In this document: positions 42,197-51,102 of the stretch, in pieces
Layout of the letters: the number at the start of each line of letters is the position of its first letter
Numbering within the stretch: position 1 is the stretch's first letter
NCBI RefSeq assembly: GCF_000717715.1
Contig: NZ_JOAI01000032.1
Location: 37,993 to 101,992, forward strand
Source of the DNA: Streptomyces sp. NRRL B-24484
Lineage (GTDB): Bacteria > Actinomycetota > Actinomycetes > Streptomycetales > Streptomycetaceae
Length of the DNA stretch: 64,000 bases
Direction of reading: 5' to 3'
Translations under genes and position numbers: made by a program
The notes under the pieces: model-generated
Database searches by the model: none
Seen by the model: the letters and a program-made list of their open reading frames with translations, nothing else
What the model was told of the DNA's origin: nothing

Positions 42197-42709
42197 ATGA
42201 CCGCACCCACCGCCTCCCCGCTCGCCCAGCTGCTCACCGCGCCCGGTGTCAGCGAGCGCACCACCCGCTGTACTGCCGGGCGGCTGCTGGACGTGCTGGC
42301 CGACCTGCCCGACACCGCGCCGGTGCTGATCGCCGTCCCCGACCTGGACCACTGCGCGGAGCAGCCGGTGGCCGCCGCCCACTGGGACGGCGCCCTGCTC
42401 CTGACCACCCTCCGCCCCGTCCCGCAGGCCGAGGCGCTGTTCCCCGTCCCCGCCGCCCCCGCGGGCACCACCGACCGCACCAAGCGTGCCGACCGGGCGG
42501 GCGAGTGCGGGCTGGACATCGGTGACCTGCGCGAGGTGCTCGCCGCACTGCCCGACTGCACCGCCGTGCTGCTGGATGTCCACGGCTGGGACGGCCCCGC
42601 TCAGCTGCCCGTCACCGGCGCCGGCTGGGACGGCGCCCTGATCCTCGCCTCCACCTACCTGACCTGGGCCCCCGGGAGCTTCGACTTCCTCTACCAGGCC
42701 ACGGCCTGA
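42197..42709 (+). CDS. Protein with two tandem copies of a small beta-alpha domain
   Basis: 170 residues from ATG 42197 (CCGGAGG site). The units LLDVLADLPDTAPVLIAVPD..WDGALLLTTL (about 30-75) and LREVLAALPDCTAVLLDVHG..WDGALILAS (about 112-155) are clearly duplicated. Single units of this type occur in small Streptomyces proteins (possibly DUF6225). Soluble, function unknown, in line with the transfer-region genes. Confidence 0.6.
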   Translation: MTAPTASPLAQLLTAPGVSERTTRCTAGRLLDVLADLPDTAPVLIAVPDLDHCAEQPVAAAHWDGALLLTTLRPVPQAEALFPVPAAPAGTTDRTKRADRAGECGLDIGDLREVLAALPDCTAVLLDVHGWDGPAQLPVTGAGWDGALILASTYLTWAPGSFDFLYQATA

Positions 42710-42757
42710 CCCGCCCCGCTCCCACGACCTGCTTCGACCGGAAGGACCCACCCGGCC

Positions 42758-43330
42758 ATGACCACGCTCGCCGCCCGCGACCTGCACGAACTGCACGCAC
42801 TCCGCCAGTGGCTGCACGACCCCGCCCGCCGCCTCACCTGGCACACCACCCGCCTGGCCCGGCAGACCGACGCCGCCGAACAGGAACGCCGCACCCGCCG
42901 CTGCGAGCAGCCCAACACCGGCGCGAGCGCCGAACAGACCGTGCGCAGCCGCCAACACCTCGCCGACACCCAGGCCCGCGCCGACCTCACCGTCCTCGGC
43001 GAACAGTTCACCGAAGCGGCCCGCCTGCGTCTGACCGTCACCCTCGCCGACTGCCTCCAGGACCGGCAGGAGAGCGAACCGGGGAAGGGGCTGCGCGAGC
43101 AGCTCGCCGAGGACATCGCCGACGAGATCCGCACCATCGCCGAGGACCTGCTGGAGACGCAGCCCGTCTACCCGGGCGAGGCGCACCGCAACGCCGAGGC
43201 GGTCCTGACCCCGCTGCTGCGACGGGACACCGCGCTGACGGCCACGAGCGGAAGCGAGGACCTGACCCGCTGGCTGGCCGACCTGCGAGCGGCCCGCCTG
43301 GTCCTGGACCAGGCCGCGACCACCGCCTGA
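42758..43330 (+). CDS. Hypothetical helical protein, 190 residues
   Basis: ATG 42758 has CGGAAGGA upstream. Nearly all helix, rich in Arg, Glu, Gln and Thr (LHELHALRQWLHDPARRL; FTEAARLRLTVTLADCLQDR). No motif recognised. Codon use matches neighbours. It sits 48 bases downstream of the duplicated-domain gene and is probably co-transcribed. Confidence 0.6.
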   Translation: MTTLAARDLHELHALRQWLHDPARRLTWHTTRLARQTDAAEQERRTRRCEQPNTGASAEQTVRSRQHLADTQARADLTVLGEQFTEAARLRLTVTLADCLQDRQESEPGKGLREQLAEDIADEIRTIAEDLLETQPVYPGEAHRNAEAVLTPLLRRDTALTATSGSEDLTRWLADLRAARLVLDQAATTA

Positions 43331-43547
43331 ATGACCCTTCGGCCCACCCCGGGTCGGCACCCGTGCCATCCCGGGCCCGCCCCGACGGGCGCCGAGGTCC
43401 GGTGGGCGGCACGGCCGGACCCCGTCCCGACTACCACGCTGTGCCGCTGGGCAGCCTGCTGATTTTCCTCGCCGTAACTCGAGCAGAAGATCACACCTGG
43501 ATACCCGTCACCCCGGACAGCACCTCACCAAACACGAAGGGCCCATC

Positions 43548-44093
43548 ATGAACCCGGCGCTCGCCGCCCATCTCTCCGGTCTGACACCCGACCGCCGCAC
43601 CGGTCGCCTCAGCGACGACGACGCCTACGAGGTGCTGGTCCTGCTCCTCGCCGCGTTCCGCGCCCTCGGTTTCGACCGCACCACCCCGGACGGGCTCCAC
43701 GCCGCCATCGCCAGCATCGACACCCGCAACGCCTTCGGCGGACGCCGCGTCCTGCACATCCTGCTCCGCGAGGCCGCCAGCCACCACCAGATCCGCATCA
43801 CCGCCGCTGGCCACATCCTGCTGCGCACCGACGCCCCCAGCGACGGCGGGCCCGAGCACACCTGGATCCGCCTGCAGAACCGTCGCGGCGCCGAGGTCGA
43901 GATCGTCGGCGCCGACCCCTGGCCCGACACTCACCAGGTGGCCCCCGGCCCCGCCTGGTGGCGCTGCACGGGCTGTCGAGCCACCAGCGGGACCGATGCC
44001 CAGGACCTGGAGAAGATGCGCGCCCAGGCCGTGGAGCACGCCGACGACTGTCTCGCCCTGCCCACACCCCTTGCCTCACCCCAAGGCGACTGA
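43548..44093 (+). CDS. Hypothetical protein with C-terminal zinc-finger-like motif
   Basis: 181 residues from ATG 43548. A helical N-terminus is followed by a beta-rich centre (ITAAGHILLRTD; TWIRLQNRRGAEVEIVGAD). The C-terminal WRCTGCRATS...EHADDC gives C-x2-C-x20-H-x3-C, a possible zinc finger. The last gene before a cluster of three strong hairpins, so it probably ends a transcription unit. Confidence 0.6.
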   Translation: MNPALAAHLSGLTPDRRTGRLSDDDAYEVLVLLLAAFRALGFDRTTPDGLHAAIASIDTRNAFGGRRVLHILLREAASHHQIRITAAGHILLRTDAPSDGGPEHTWIRLQNRRGAEVEIVGADPWPDTHQVAPGPAWWRCTGCRATSGTDAQDLEKMRAQAVEHADDCLALPTPLASPQGD

Positions 44094-44097
44094 TGAG

Positions 44098-44128
44098 GCG
44101 TCAGCCCTGGTCTTTCGGACGCTGACGC
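44098..44128 (+). terminator. Hairpin terminator
   Basis: GCGTCAGC pairs with GCTGACGC just after the stop at 44093. Confidence 0.7.
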
Positions 44129-44195
44129 CGCCCACCACCGCGCCCCACCCGACCGCGCCCACCAGACGCGGCGGTGGGGCGCAGTGGTGGGCGGC
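44127..44195. repeat. Long GC-rich inverted repeat
   Basis: GCCGCCCACCAC plus GCGCCCCACC on the left pair with GGTGGGGCGC plus GTGGTGGGCGGC on the right, one mismatch, roughly 22 paired bases. A strong terminator or cruciform. Confidence 0.7.
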
Positions 44196-44282
44196 GCGGC
44201 CGCCCGGCCGACACCCCTACCACTGCTTGACCTGCACAAATATCGAAAGCCTTACCGGACCTACCGCCGGCCTACCGGCCCC

Positions 44283-44319
44283 GGGAGGGGCGCAGCAGCT
44301 GCACTGCCGCGCCCCTCCC
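44283..44319 (+). terminator. Hairpin upstream of the HAD gene
   Basis: GGGAGGGGCGC pairs with GCGCCCCTCCC (11 bp). It lies 60 bases before ATG 44381. Confidence 0.65.
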
Positions 44320-44380
44320 GACGTCTGTCTGCGCCGGCGGGGGAGCACGCGGCCGAGGCCCGCAATCCGATCGGAGAACC

Positions 44381-44845
44381 ATGTCCACCTGGCTACTTGA
44401 ACGAGCGAGGACGCTCGCCCTGGCGAACTCGCCCTCGAGGAAGACGCTCGTGATCGACTACGACGGGGTGATCCACGACCAGAACGACGGCTGGCGTGAC
44501 GGCGCGGTCTACGGCCCGCCGATTCCCGGCGCCATCGAGGAACTGCAGAACCGGATCGCCGGCGGCTGGTCGATCGCCGTCGTCACCGCCCGCCACCACG
44601 ACCTGCACCACGACGTCGCACGCTGGTTGGAGAAGCACGCCGGACTCGAGACGGTGGTGTGCGAGAAGCGGCACGCCTACTGGCACGGCCCCAAGGTCCT
44701 GGTGACCAACGTGAAGTGCGGCGCCCTCGCCTACATCGACGACAACGCCATCCACTTCAACCCGAGGAACGGCGGCTGGAGCACGGCCCTGGCCGCGCTG
44801 CCCTACTCCCCGGACGACGTCCTGACCATCGGAGGCCGGGAATGA
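44381..44845 (+). CDS. HAD-superfamily phosphatase
   Basis: 154 residues. Motif I VIDYDGVIHD (about 25-34), motif II SIAVVTARH (about 62-70), a conserved Lys in GPKVLV (about 103), and motif IV YIDDNA (about 117-122) are all present, so it should be an active HAD hydrolase. Its size and the D-x-D-G-x-x-H motif resemble polynucleotide/small-molecule HAD phosphatases; the substrate is unknown. A P-loop kinase is encoded at 47844 in the same cluster. The stop overlaps the next start (ATGA). Confidence 0.75.
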   Translation: MSTWLLERARTLALANSPSRKTLVIDYDGVIHDQNDGWRDGAVYGPPIPGAIEELQNRIAGGWSIAVVTARHHDLHHDVARWLEKHAGLETVVCEKRHAYWHGPKVLVTNVKCGALAYIDDNAIHFNPRNGGWSTALAALPYSPDDVLTIGGRE

Positions 44846-45186
44846 GCGGACCCGAGCGGCTGAAGCTGTTGCAGCCGGACGTCCGCGCTGACCTGATCGA
44901 GGCCTTGCGGACACCAACCGGGGCCAGCATCGCCCTCAACGCGGCCAGCCCTGCCACCGTCTCCGCCAGCGTCAGGATCGTCGTGGAGATGAGGCAGCAC
45001 GACCACGAGCCGGACGACGTGTTCTGCGAGAACCTCGTCGGCCATCTCGGGCAGCGGGCACCGTACCTCCTCCAGCGCCTGCTGGAACTCGAGGAGGAAC
45101 TGCACCGGCTGCGCACTCGGTCCAGGCCCGACGCCGAGCTGGAGCCGGCCGAGGGCCCCGACCCGGGAGCCGTCTGCCGGCGGTGA
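44842..45186 (+). CDS. Hypothetical protein coupled to the HAD gene
   Basis: 114 residues; ATG 44842 overlaps the HAD stop. It has a helical core (LIEALRTPTGASIALNAAS; GQRAPYLLQRLLELEEELHRL) and an acidic tail. No family recognised. It might modulate the phosphatase because translation is coupled. Confidence 0.6.
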   Translation: MSGPERLKLLQPDVRADLIEALRTPTGASIALNAASPATVSASVRIVVEMRQHDHEPDDVFCENLVGHLGQRAPYLLQRLLELEEELHRLRTRSRPDAELEPAEGPDPGAVCRR

Positions 45187-45302
45187 CGCACTGCTCGACG
45201 CCCACGCCGGGCGGTCCTGCTGGCGTTCGGCGCCGCTGGGCCGCCCGGCCCTTCCGTTCTCTCCGCCACCTTCCTGGTGGCGCCCGAAGAAGCGAGACGT
45301 TC

Positions 45303-45602
45303 ATGTCGCTGACCCCGGACACCGCCCTGCGGGTCCTCCCGCTCCTGCTCCTCGCCGTTCTCCTGATCCTCCTGATGCTGCCCATCACCCGGAACTCCCG
45401 CGCTGTCCGGGCTCTGCGCGCCACGGTGGCGCCCTGGCTTCCCCCGCTGGGGAAGAGGGGCTCGCCCTTGCGGGTCCGCCGGGCGCTCGGTGCGGTCATC
45501 GCCCTGGTCGGCCTTGCCTGCTTCACGCAGGCCGACAACCCGCTCCTCGCCGTTGCGGCCTACGCCCTGGCGGCCGCCGGAATCCTGCTCTACGGCGCGT
45601 GA
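45303..45602 (+). CDS. Small membrane protein, 99 residues
   Basis: ATG 45303 is chosen because the membrane part starts immediately; an in-frame GTG 45183 overlapping the previous gene would add 40 polar residues. Three hydrophobic helices (VLPLLLLAVLLILLMLP, ALGAVIALVGLACF, LLAVAAYALAAAGILLYG) with a basic loop. Function unknown. Confidence 0.6.
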   Translation: MSLTPDTALRVLPLLLLAVLLILLMLPITRNSRAVRALRATVAPWLPPLGKRGSPLRVRRALGAVIALVGLACFTQADNPLLAVAAYALAAAGILLYGA

Positions 45603-45785
45603 CCTGCCCTGACCGGCGGACCGCACCGGAACAGCCTCCCCGGAGGGCAGAGCCCCGATTCCGGGGACAGCGGGACCGTGCGGCAACAAGAATCTGTACG
45701 CACGGCTCTGCGGCGGTCACCTCGAGCGCCGGCTCCGCCGGTCTGCGCGCAGCAGCCGGCCCGATCCCACAGAGGAGACCGCCAG

Positions 45786-46163
45786 TTGTTCAACCGCCTT
45801 CGCCGCCGCCGGAAGACCCTCACCACCGTCGACATGACTCTGCTGCTCAACAAGTCACTGCGGCGGGCCAGGAACGACTGGCGCCAGCCCCGCGCTGCGC
45901 GTCGGCGGACCGAGATGAACAACCCGGCGGACTTCCAGGCGCCACTCGCCGAGCTGTACCACGCGCATACCCAGGTCATCGCCGACGTCCACGGCCTCGC
46001 CCTGGCCGCCCGCACCGGCCTTCCCGAATCGTCCGACAGCGGCCGGGTACAGGAGGCGCTCGACTGGGCGGCGTTCCTCCTCGGCCAGGCCGAGGTCGCG
46101 CTTCGCGAGGCCGCGGTCGCCACCTGCCCGGACACGGATCGGCTCCCGGCCCGCCGGAGCTGA
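45786..46163 (+). CDS. Hypothetical basic protein, 125 residues
   Basis: TTG 45786 follows AGAGGAGACC. The N-terminus is very basic (FNRLRRRRKTLTTVDMTLLLNKSLRRARNDWRQPRAARRR; partial), followed by a helical domain (PLAELYHAHTQVIADVHGLALAARTG and AFLLGQAEVALREAAV). Unrecognised. The choice of TTG rests on the ribosome site; a shorter start at ATG 45834 is possible. Confidence 0.5.
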   Translation: MFNRLRRRRKTLTTVDMTLLLNKSLRRARNDWRQPRAARRRTEMNNPADFQAPLAELYHAHTQVIADVHGLALAARTGLPESSDSGRVQEALDWAAFLLGQAEVALREAAVATCPDTDRLPARRS

Positions 46164-46326
46164 TCAAAGCAGTTGGCCGTCGGCCCGCGCGCGAGCACCA
46201 CGTGACCCACAGGACAGGCCGGCTGCCCACCGCTGGGCAGTCGGCTTCCTTGCCTTCCAACACCATGGCGACCACGGCCGACGCCGCCGCACGGTCGTCC
46301 ACAACGTACTGAGGGGAGTACCGACG

Positions 46327-46812
46327 ATGAGCACCACCGACCCGGGCCCGAACGCCAGCGAGACCATGCTGGCCTACACCGCCAGCCACGGTCTCGACAT
46401 CGAGCTGGCTGCGGTCACCGCGGACATCGCCCGGACCGACTCCAAGAGTTCGCTGATCCTGACCCTGAGCACGCTGATGGTGGGCGGCATCGCCCTCCTG
46501 GGCAAGATGCCGCCCGTCGCCCTCGGGGTGGCCGCAGTCGGCACCACCGCCATGATCGGCTCCGCGGCCCTGAGCATCCTGGTCGTCATGCCCCGCACGG
46601 ACAAGACCCGCTCCACCGGGTTCACCCGCTGGGCCGACCTGCGCCCCGAGGAGATCCCCAACGCCGTAACGGCCGACCCCCGCCCGCAGCGCCTCCACAA
46701 CCTCAGCAAGATCTGCGAGGGGAAAATGACCCACCTCGTGTGGGCCAGCCGCCTCAGCCTCCTCGCCATCATCGCCACCAGCGCGGCCGCCATCCTCACC
46801 GGCGCCAGCTGA
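46327..46812 (+). CDS. Pycsar-effector-like transmembrane protein (PycTM/DUF5706-like)
   Basis: 161 residues from ATG 46327 (GAGGGGAGTACC region). A helix with ADIARTDSKSSLILTLSTLMVGG leads into two membrane segments (about 45-85). A cytoplasmic stretch (RPEEIPNAVTADPRPQRLHNLSKICEGKMTH; partial) and a last membrane helix follow (SLLAIIATSAAAILTG). The D-x-K-S/A then hydrophobic start and third helix near the end match the membrane effectors of Pycsar defence systems. No nucleotide cyclase is encoded beside it, so it is an orphan or acts with a distant partner. Confidence 0.55.
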   Translation: MSTTDPGPNASETMLAYTASHGLDIELAAVTADIARTDSKSSLILTLSTLMVGGIALLGKMPPVALGVAAVGTTAMIGSAALSILVVMPRTDKTRSTGFTRWADLRPEEIPNAVTADPRPQRLHNLSKICEGKMTHLVWASRLSLLAIIATSAAAILTGAS

Positions 46813-46965
46813 GCGCCCGCACCGTCGGCACCGGACGGCCCCGGCACGCTGCCTCCCGCCGCCGCCATCCACACCGCCCTCCGGAGCGGCGCAGCCCCAC
46901 CGCTGCGCCGCTCCGGGGCAATCCCGAGCGCGCTACCGCCCAAACCTCAGAGCAAGGAGAGACAC

Positions 46966-47847
46966 ATGCTCACCTCCACCACGCCGAGTACCCGTACACG
47001 CCTGCTGGCCGAGATGGAGCGCCTGTTCGCCGACGACGCGGGCCTGGGCGTCCTGGTGAAGTACAACGGTCGCCCTGACCTCACTCAGCAGGCCAAGGAC
47101 CTGCAGAGGGCCTGGGCCCGCGCCCTGATCGCCGTTCACGGCCGCAACAGGGCCGCCTCCGTCTACACCGAGTACGCCCGCCAGCGCCAGCACACCGTTA
47201 CCGAGCCGGTCGGCTCCTGGGACAACCTGGTCCTCAACACCCAGCCGATCAGCTACTGGACCCGGGACATCCACGGCTTCCTCTGCTGCGGCTGCGGCGG
47301 CCCGTTCAGCTCCGTGCTCATCGAGCGCATCGACGCCATGTGCAACCGGTGCGCCCGCGAGAACAGCACGGTCGAGGACGCCAGGCCCGAGTGGCACGCC
47401 TATAGCCACCGGGAGTTCATCTTCCCCGGCCTGCTGACCGAGGAGATGCCCAAGGGGGAGAGCACGCTCTCCATCCGCTATCAGGACGACGAGGTGCGCG
47501 AGTACGTCACCGGCGAGGCCGGCCTGTTCATCGAGGAGCTCACCAGCCTGCCGGGCTTCACTCACTCCAGTGGCCGCGCCCACGGTGAGAGCCGCGACCG
47601 AATCAGCTTCACCGTCGAGGCCCGTACCGAGCACCAGCGCCGCAGCTTCGACATCCTCGCCACCTTCACCTACGACCCGGACCCCGCTGGCTGGGAGAAG
47701 CACCCCTACGGCTTCCGATTCAACTCCGCCCGGCTCATCCACCGCCGCCGCCAGCTCGGGCACCTGGACGTCCTCGAGCCGACCATCACCGAGCACACCG
47801 ACCTGTACGAGACGATCGGCCTCCTGCTCACCGGGCTGTACTCGTGA
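46966..47847 (+). CDS. Hypothetical protein with zinc-ribbon motif
   Basis: 293 residues from ATG 46966 (AAGGAGAG site). A helical N-terminal 80 residues lead to FLCCGCGGPFSSVLIERIDAMCNRC near 105-130, a C-x2-C...C-x2-C zinc ribbon. A beta-rich C-terminal half has ISFTVEARTEHQRRSFDILATFTY. No family recognised. The stop overlaps the start of the kinase gene (GTGA), implying coupled expression. Confidence 0.6.
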   Translation: MLTSTTPSTRTRLLAEMERLFADDAGLGVLVKYNGRPDLTQQAKDLQRAWARALIAVHGRNRAASVYTEYARQRQHTVTEPVGSWDNLVLNTQPISYWTRDIHGFLCCGCGGPFSSVLIERIDAMCNRCARENSTVEDARPEWHAYSHREFIFPGLLTEEMPKGESTLSIRYQDDEVREYVTGEAGLFIEELTSLPGFTHSSGRAHGESRDRISFTVEARTEHQRRSFDILATFTYDPDPAGWEKHPYGFRFNSARLIHRRRQLGHLDVLEPTITEHTDLYETIGLLLTGLYS

Positions 47848-48350
47848 CGCCACGAACCGCCCGCCTGGTCGAGCCGGACCCAATGATCGTGTTGATCGGC
47901 CCGGCCGGCTCGGGCAAGTCGACCTTCGCCAGCAGCCAGCCCAGCGACCACGTCGTGGAACTGGACAGCCTCCGGGCGCTCGTCACCGGCGGTGACGCTG
48001 GAGACCAGGGTGCCACCGCCGAAGCCGTCAAGATCCAAGACATCGTGGTCACCGCCCGGCTGGTGCGGGCGAACCCGCTGGTGATCGACTCGACGAACGC
48101 AGAGGCTCGCGTCCGCGCCCACCTGCTCCAGCAGGCCCGCCTCTACGGCCGACGCACACGAGCGGTCGTCTTCGTCACCCCGCTCGAGGAGTGCCTGCGG
48201 CGCAACGCCGAGCGCCCCGCCTCGCGCCGCGTGCCGGACGACGTCCTGCGCTGGCAACACCAGCTCGTCGCCGAAGCCCTGCCCGGTCTGACCGATGAGG
48301 GCTTCGACGAAGTGCACCTGCATACCGCAAGCGCCACCGCGATCCCCTGA
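47844..48350 (+). CDS. P-loop kinase of polynucleotide-kinase-like type
   Basis: 168 residues from GTG 47844. Walker A IGPAGSGKST (about 18-27), then VELDSLRALVTGG, LVIDSTNAEARVRAHLLQQAR (Walker B-like plus substrate region) and an Arg-rich lid VTPLEECLRRNAERPASRRVP. This order is that of small AAA/zeta-type kinases and the T4 PNK 5'-kinase domain. Together with the HAD gene at 44381 it could form a kinase/phosphatase pair for nucleic-acid ends; the link is inference. Confidence 0.7.
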   Translation: MTPRTARLVEPDPMIVLIGPAGSGKSTFASSQPSDHVVELDSLRALVTGGDAGDQGATAEAVKIQDIVVTARLVRANPLVIDSTNAEARVRAHLLQQARLYGRRTRAVVFVTPLEECLRRNAERPASRRVPDDVLRWQHQLVAEALPGLTDEGFDEVHLHTASATAIP

Positions 48351-48515
48351 CCGCAGTCCACCCGCAAGGGGACACGCCGCAGATAGCCGGCGCAGCCCAC
48401 GACCACAGCCCACGGCCCGGCACCCGGGCCGTGTCCAGCTCCGCCTTCCAGCAGGCCACCGAGGGCCGCACAACAACCCAGAGCATGCGCCGAGCGGCGC
48501 AGAAAGGCCATCCCA

Positions 48516-49097
48516 ATGAACCGTCACGAACTCAGTCCCGCCCACCCCGAGACCGCCATCAGCTCCTTCAACCCACGGCCCTCCGACAGCGCCCTGGCCG
48601 AGGCCCTCGCGGCCGGCACCGTCCTCCTCGAGCTCCGCTACCGCGGCAACCGTCACCAGATCGTCGCCACCAACTACGGAGTCTTCGGCAGGCACGACGT
48701 CCTGGGCTGCTACCTGGACATCCGGCCGCAGACCCTGAACCAGTGGACTCGGTTCCCCGGTCCGACGACCGCCGCCGCATGGTGCAGGGACACCGCCGCC
48801 TCCATGCTGCGCAACAGCAGCCAGACCGGGGTCGACCGCGACTTCGCGGTATGGCACGGCAACGGCTGGAGCGTGGAGATCGACCTGCACCGCCAGCAGT
48901 ACACCATCGCAGTGGGAATGAGCCCGGGGGTCGCCTACGAGGTTCTGGAGGCCCGCGCGGACCAGAAGGAGGCCGCCGCCGACGTCGAGGCCCGCGGGTG
49001 GGCGTGGCTGCTCGCGAGGATGCCCGAGGCCCCCGACCGCTGGCCCGGCAGCATGGCCGACGAGTACTGCCGCCGCGTGCTGCTGGCCACCACGTAG
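48516..49097 (+). CDS. Hypothetical protein, 193 residues
   Basis: ATG 48516 has AGAAAGG upstream. Soluble, mixed alpha/beta (GTVLLELRYRGNRHQIVATNYGVFGRHDVLG; partial) with several Trp residues. Unrecognised. It is 165 bases after the kinase gene and may share its transcript. Confidence 0.6.
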   Translation: MNRHELSPAHPETAISSFNPRPSDSALAEALAAGTVLLELRYRGNRHQIVATNYGVFGRHDVLGCYLDIRPQTLNQWTRFPGPTTAAAWCRDTAASMLRNSSQTGVDRDFAVWHGNGWSVEIDLHRQQYTIAVGMSPGVAYEVLEARADQKEAAADVEARGWAWLLARMPEAPDRWPGSMADEYCRRVLLATT

Positions 49098-49368
49098 AGA
49101 CCTCCGGCCACCATGGCCCGCATGGCCGGCGTCCAGGACCCGCTGCTGTCCGACCCACGTGGGTGACTGCGTGGTGTCGGTGCTCCCCGCTAGGGTGTCC
49201 AGCATCGGCTGTTGCGCAGCCCAGCCGGCCACCGTTATGCCTCCCACGCGGCAGGTGGCCCGTGCGAAGGTCCCCAGCGGATCCGCATTCATTCGACCTT
49301 CTTCCCTGCCCTGGTGCGTCGTGCCACGGCGGGTGTGCGTGGGCCCCGCCGAGAGAGCCGAGTGCCCG

Positions 49369-50199
49369 ATGACCCGTCACGCAGACCGCAAGCAGGCCGC
49401 CCGCGACCTGGCCGACACCTTCGGCATCCGATACACCCAGGCGCTGACCGCTCTCGAGCGGCACACCCCGCCGACCGACGAGGACTTCGCCGATGCCGAG
49501 CAGCAGATGCGCTCCTGGGATCCGCTGACCTACACGGCCATGACCACGGGGACTATTCCGGCAGAGCTGATGGGCGGCTGGGGTGAGCCGCGGGGCGACT
49601 ACGCCCTCGCGGTGCCGGACCCGGTCACCGCCGGTCCCGCCCCGGCTGGGCCGGACGGTGTGTTGGGGATGGTCTGCCGGCCGGTGCCGTTCGGCGACAG
49701 CGGCCAGGCGGCGCTTGCCATCGAGGCGGTCGCCATCCGTGAGGGCGCCGAGCGGCGCGTACCTGGACTGTGGTGGGCGGCGCTGGACATCCTGCTCCAC
49801 GAGCAGGGCTGGCACTACGACCCGGACACCTACCTGCCCGACTGGCGCATCGACCTGTACCCGGTCACCGAACGGCCGTCCGCCCTCGCTCGCGTACATG
49901 TCCACAACCCGACTACCAGGACCACGCTGTTCGACGCGCCCGTCGCGCTGCCGCCGATCTGGCTGACCGCGGCCCGGCTACACCCCCTCGGCGTGCAGGT
50001 CGTCGCCGGTCCGCTGTCCGGCACCCTCATGCCCGTCGACTACACCGACGACGCCTACCTGGACCACCTCTTCGGGACCGGCGCCGCCGGTGCAGCTCGG
50101 ATCCCGCTGCACATCACACCCGTCGAGCCCGGCCCCGACACCCCGCCCCTGCCCGCCGAACGGGCCACGGACGAAGACGGCCGGGTGGCGACCCCGTGA
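49369..50199 (+). CDS. Hypothetical protein, 276 residues
   Basis: ATG 49369 starts MTRHADRKQAARDLADTFGI followed by RYTQALTALERH, a motif also found at the start of the protein at 51454 (MTKRTAMQRRARQLQAAEGI then GYHDALNRA). The rest is beta-rich with Trp/Pro-rich loops. No family recognised. It is the last plus-strand gene before a long hairpin at 50371. Confidence 0.55.
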   Translation: MTRHADRKQAARDLADTFGIRYTQALTALERHTPPTDEDFADAEQQMRSWDPLTYTAMTTGTIPAELMGGWGEPRGDYALAVPDPVTAGPAPAGPDGVLGMVCRPVPFGDSGQAALAIEAVAIREGAERRVPGLWWAALDILLHEQGWHYDPDTYLPDWRIDLYPVTERPSALARVHVHNPTTRTTLFDAPVALPPIWLTAARLHPLGVQVVAGPLSGTLMPVDYTDDAYLDHLFGTGAAGAARIPLHITPVEPGPDTPPLPAERATDEDGRVATP

Positions 50200-50517
50200 C
50201 CGGCCACCACCATCACAAGCACCCCGCTCTGCTGCCCGGCGGCGCCCGCGTACGGATCACCAGCGACCAGGGCTGCGGAGCCTGCGTATCACTGTTTTAC
50301 TGAGTAACAGCCTCTCTGAGCTGGCCGAACCTCTCCGCCCTCATGCCTTCCTGTCGGACGGGCATCAGGACGCCGGCCCTCGAGGCGTATCACTGTTGCT
50401 GAGAATCACAGTGATACGCATCGAAGGCCGGCGCCCGTCGCTGATCGCCGCCAGGCCAGCGATGGCGCTGACACCCTGGCTTCTTGGCCGCCCCCGATGG
50501 CCGGGGAGACCGGGCCG
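50200..50517. other. Spacer between convergent genes with repeats
   Basis: About 320 bases containing GCGTATCACTGTT twice (50284 and 50385) and the long hairpin 50371-50433. No gene seen. Confidence 0.5.
50371..50433. terminator. Long three-step hairpin between convergent genes
   Basis: CGCCGGCC, TCGA and GCGTATCACTGT on the left pair with ACAGTGATACGC, TCGA and GGCCGGCG on the right (24 paired bases, two single mismatches, 11-base loop). It fits a bidirectional terminator. Confidence 0.75.
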
Positions 50518-51102
50518 CTATGAGTTGTTTTCCAGCAGGCTGAGCAGGGGCGCCTGCTGGTGGACCTCTTGAGCCGCGATGGGGTCGACGACGGCACGGA
50601 TTGCCCGGTGCAGCACGGTCGAGGCCTCGTAGAGCGCGAAAGTGTCGACCATGACACTGCCCAGGCTGACGGTCATTCGGTCGGCGGCAATTCCGAAGCC
50701 GAGACTCATGCGGCCGTCCACGGTGGCGCTGTCGAGGTGCTCCAGGGCGTTACGAATCGTGGGGACCGCGCTGACGGCTTCCTCGAAGTCGCGGAAGGGC
50801 TGGCGGAGGCCCGCTGTGGGAAGCCGACTGCGTCGGATCAGTTCGATGATGCGGAGCATGCGTCGGACGGACGTCAGATAGAGGTCCACGTCGGCCAGTC
50901 CGCGGGCGTGCTGGTTGGCTCCCATCCCGAGGAGGGTGAGTTCACCGACGAGTGCACAGTGCGCCTGGACCCGCTCGTGCTGTTGCTTGATGGCGATGAA
51001 CTTCTCGTCCGTCCGGTTGCGGATGACAAGCGCACGGCTCGGCGCCGGGGCGGAGGGCCACCCAGGTCCGGCTGCCGCTGGCACTCTCGGGTGTCGCGTC
51101 AT
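50518..51102 (-). CDS. Hypothetical protein, 194 residues
   Basis: ATG 51102 starts MTRHPRVPAAAG. The core is helical (KFIAIKQQHERVQAHCALVGELTLLGMGANQHARGLADVDLYLTSVRRMLRIIE; partial) and resembles a four-helix bundle. A continuous open frame extends further upstream but loses coding character. No family recognised; no clear ribosome site. Confidence 0.5.
   Translation of the reverse strand: MTRHPRVPAAAGPGWPSAPAPSRALVIRNRTDEKFIAIKQQHERVQAHCALVGELTLLGMGANQHARGLADVDLYLTSVRRMLRIIELIRRSRLPTAGLRQPFRDFEEAVSAVPTIRNALEHLDSATVDGRMSLGFGIAADRMTVSLGSVMVDTFALYEASTVLHRAIRAVVDPIAAQEVHQQAPLLSLLENNS

Noticed and set aside
46327..46812. Complete Pycsar operon
   Set aside because: No nucleotide cyclase gene is found on either side; neighbours are a basic helical protein and a zinc-ribbon protein.
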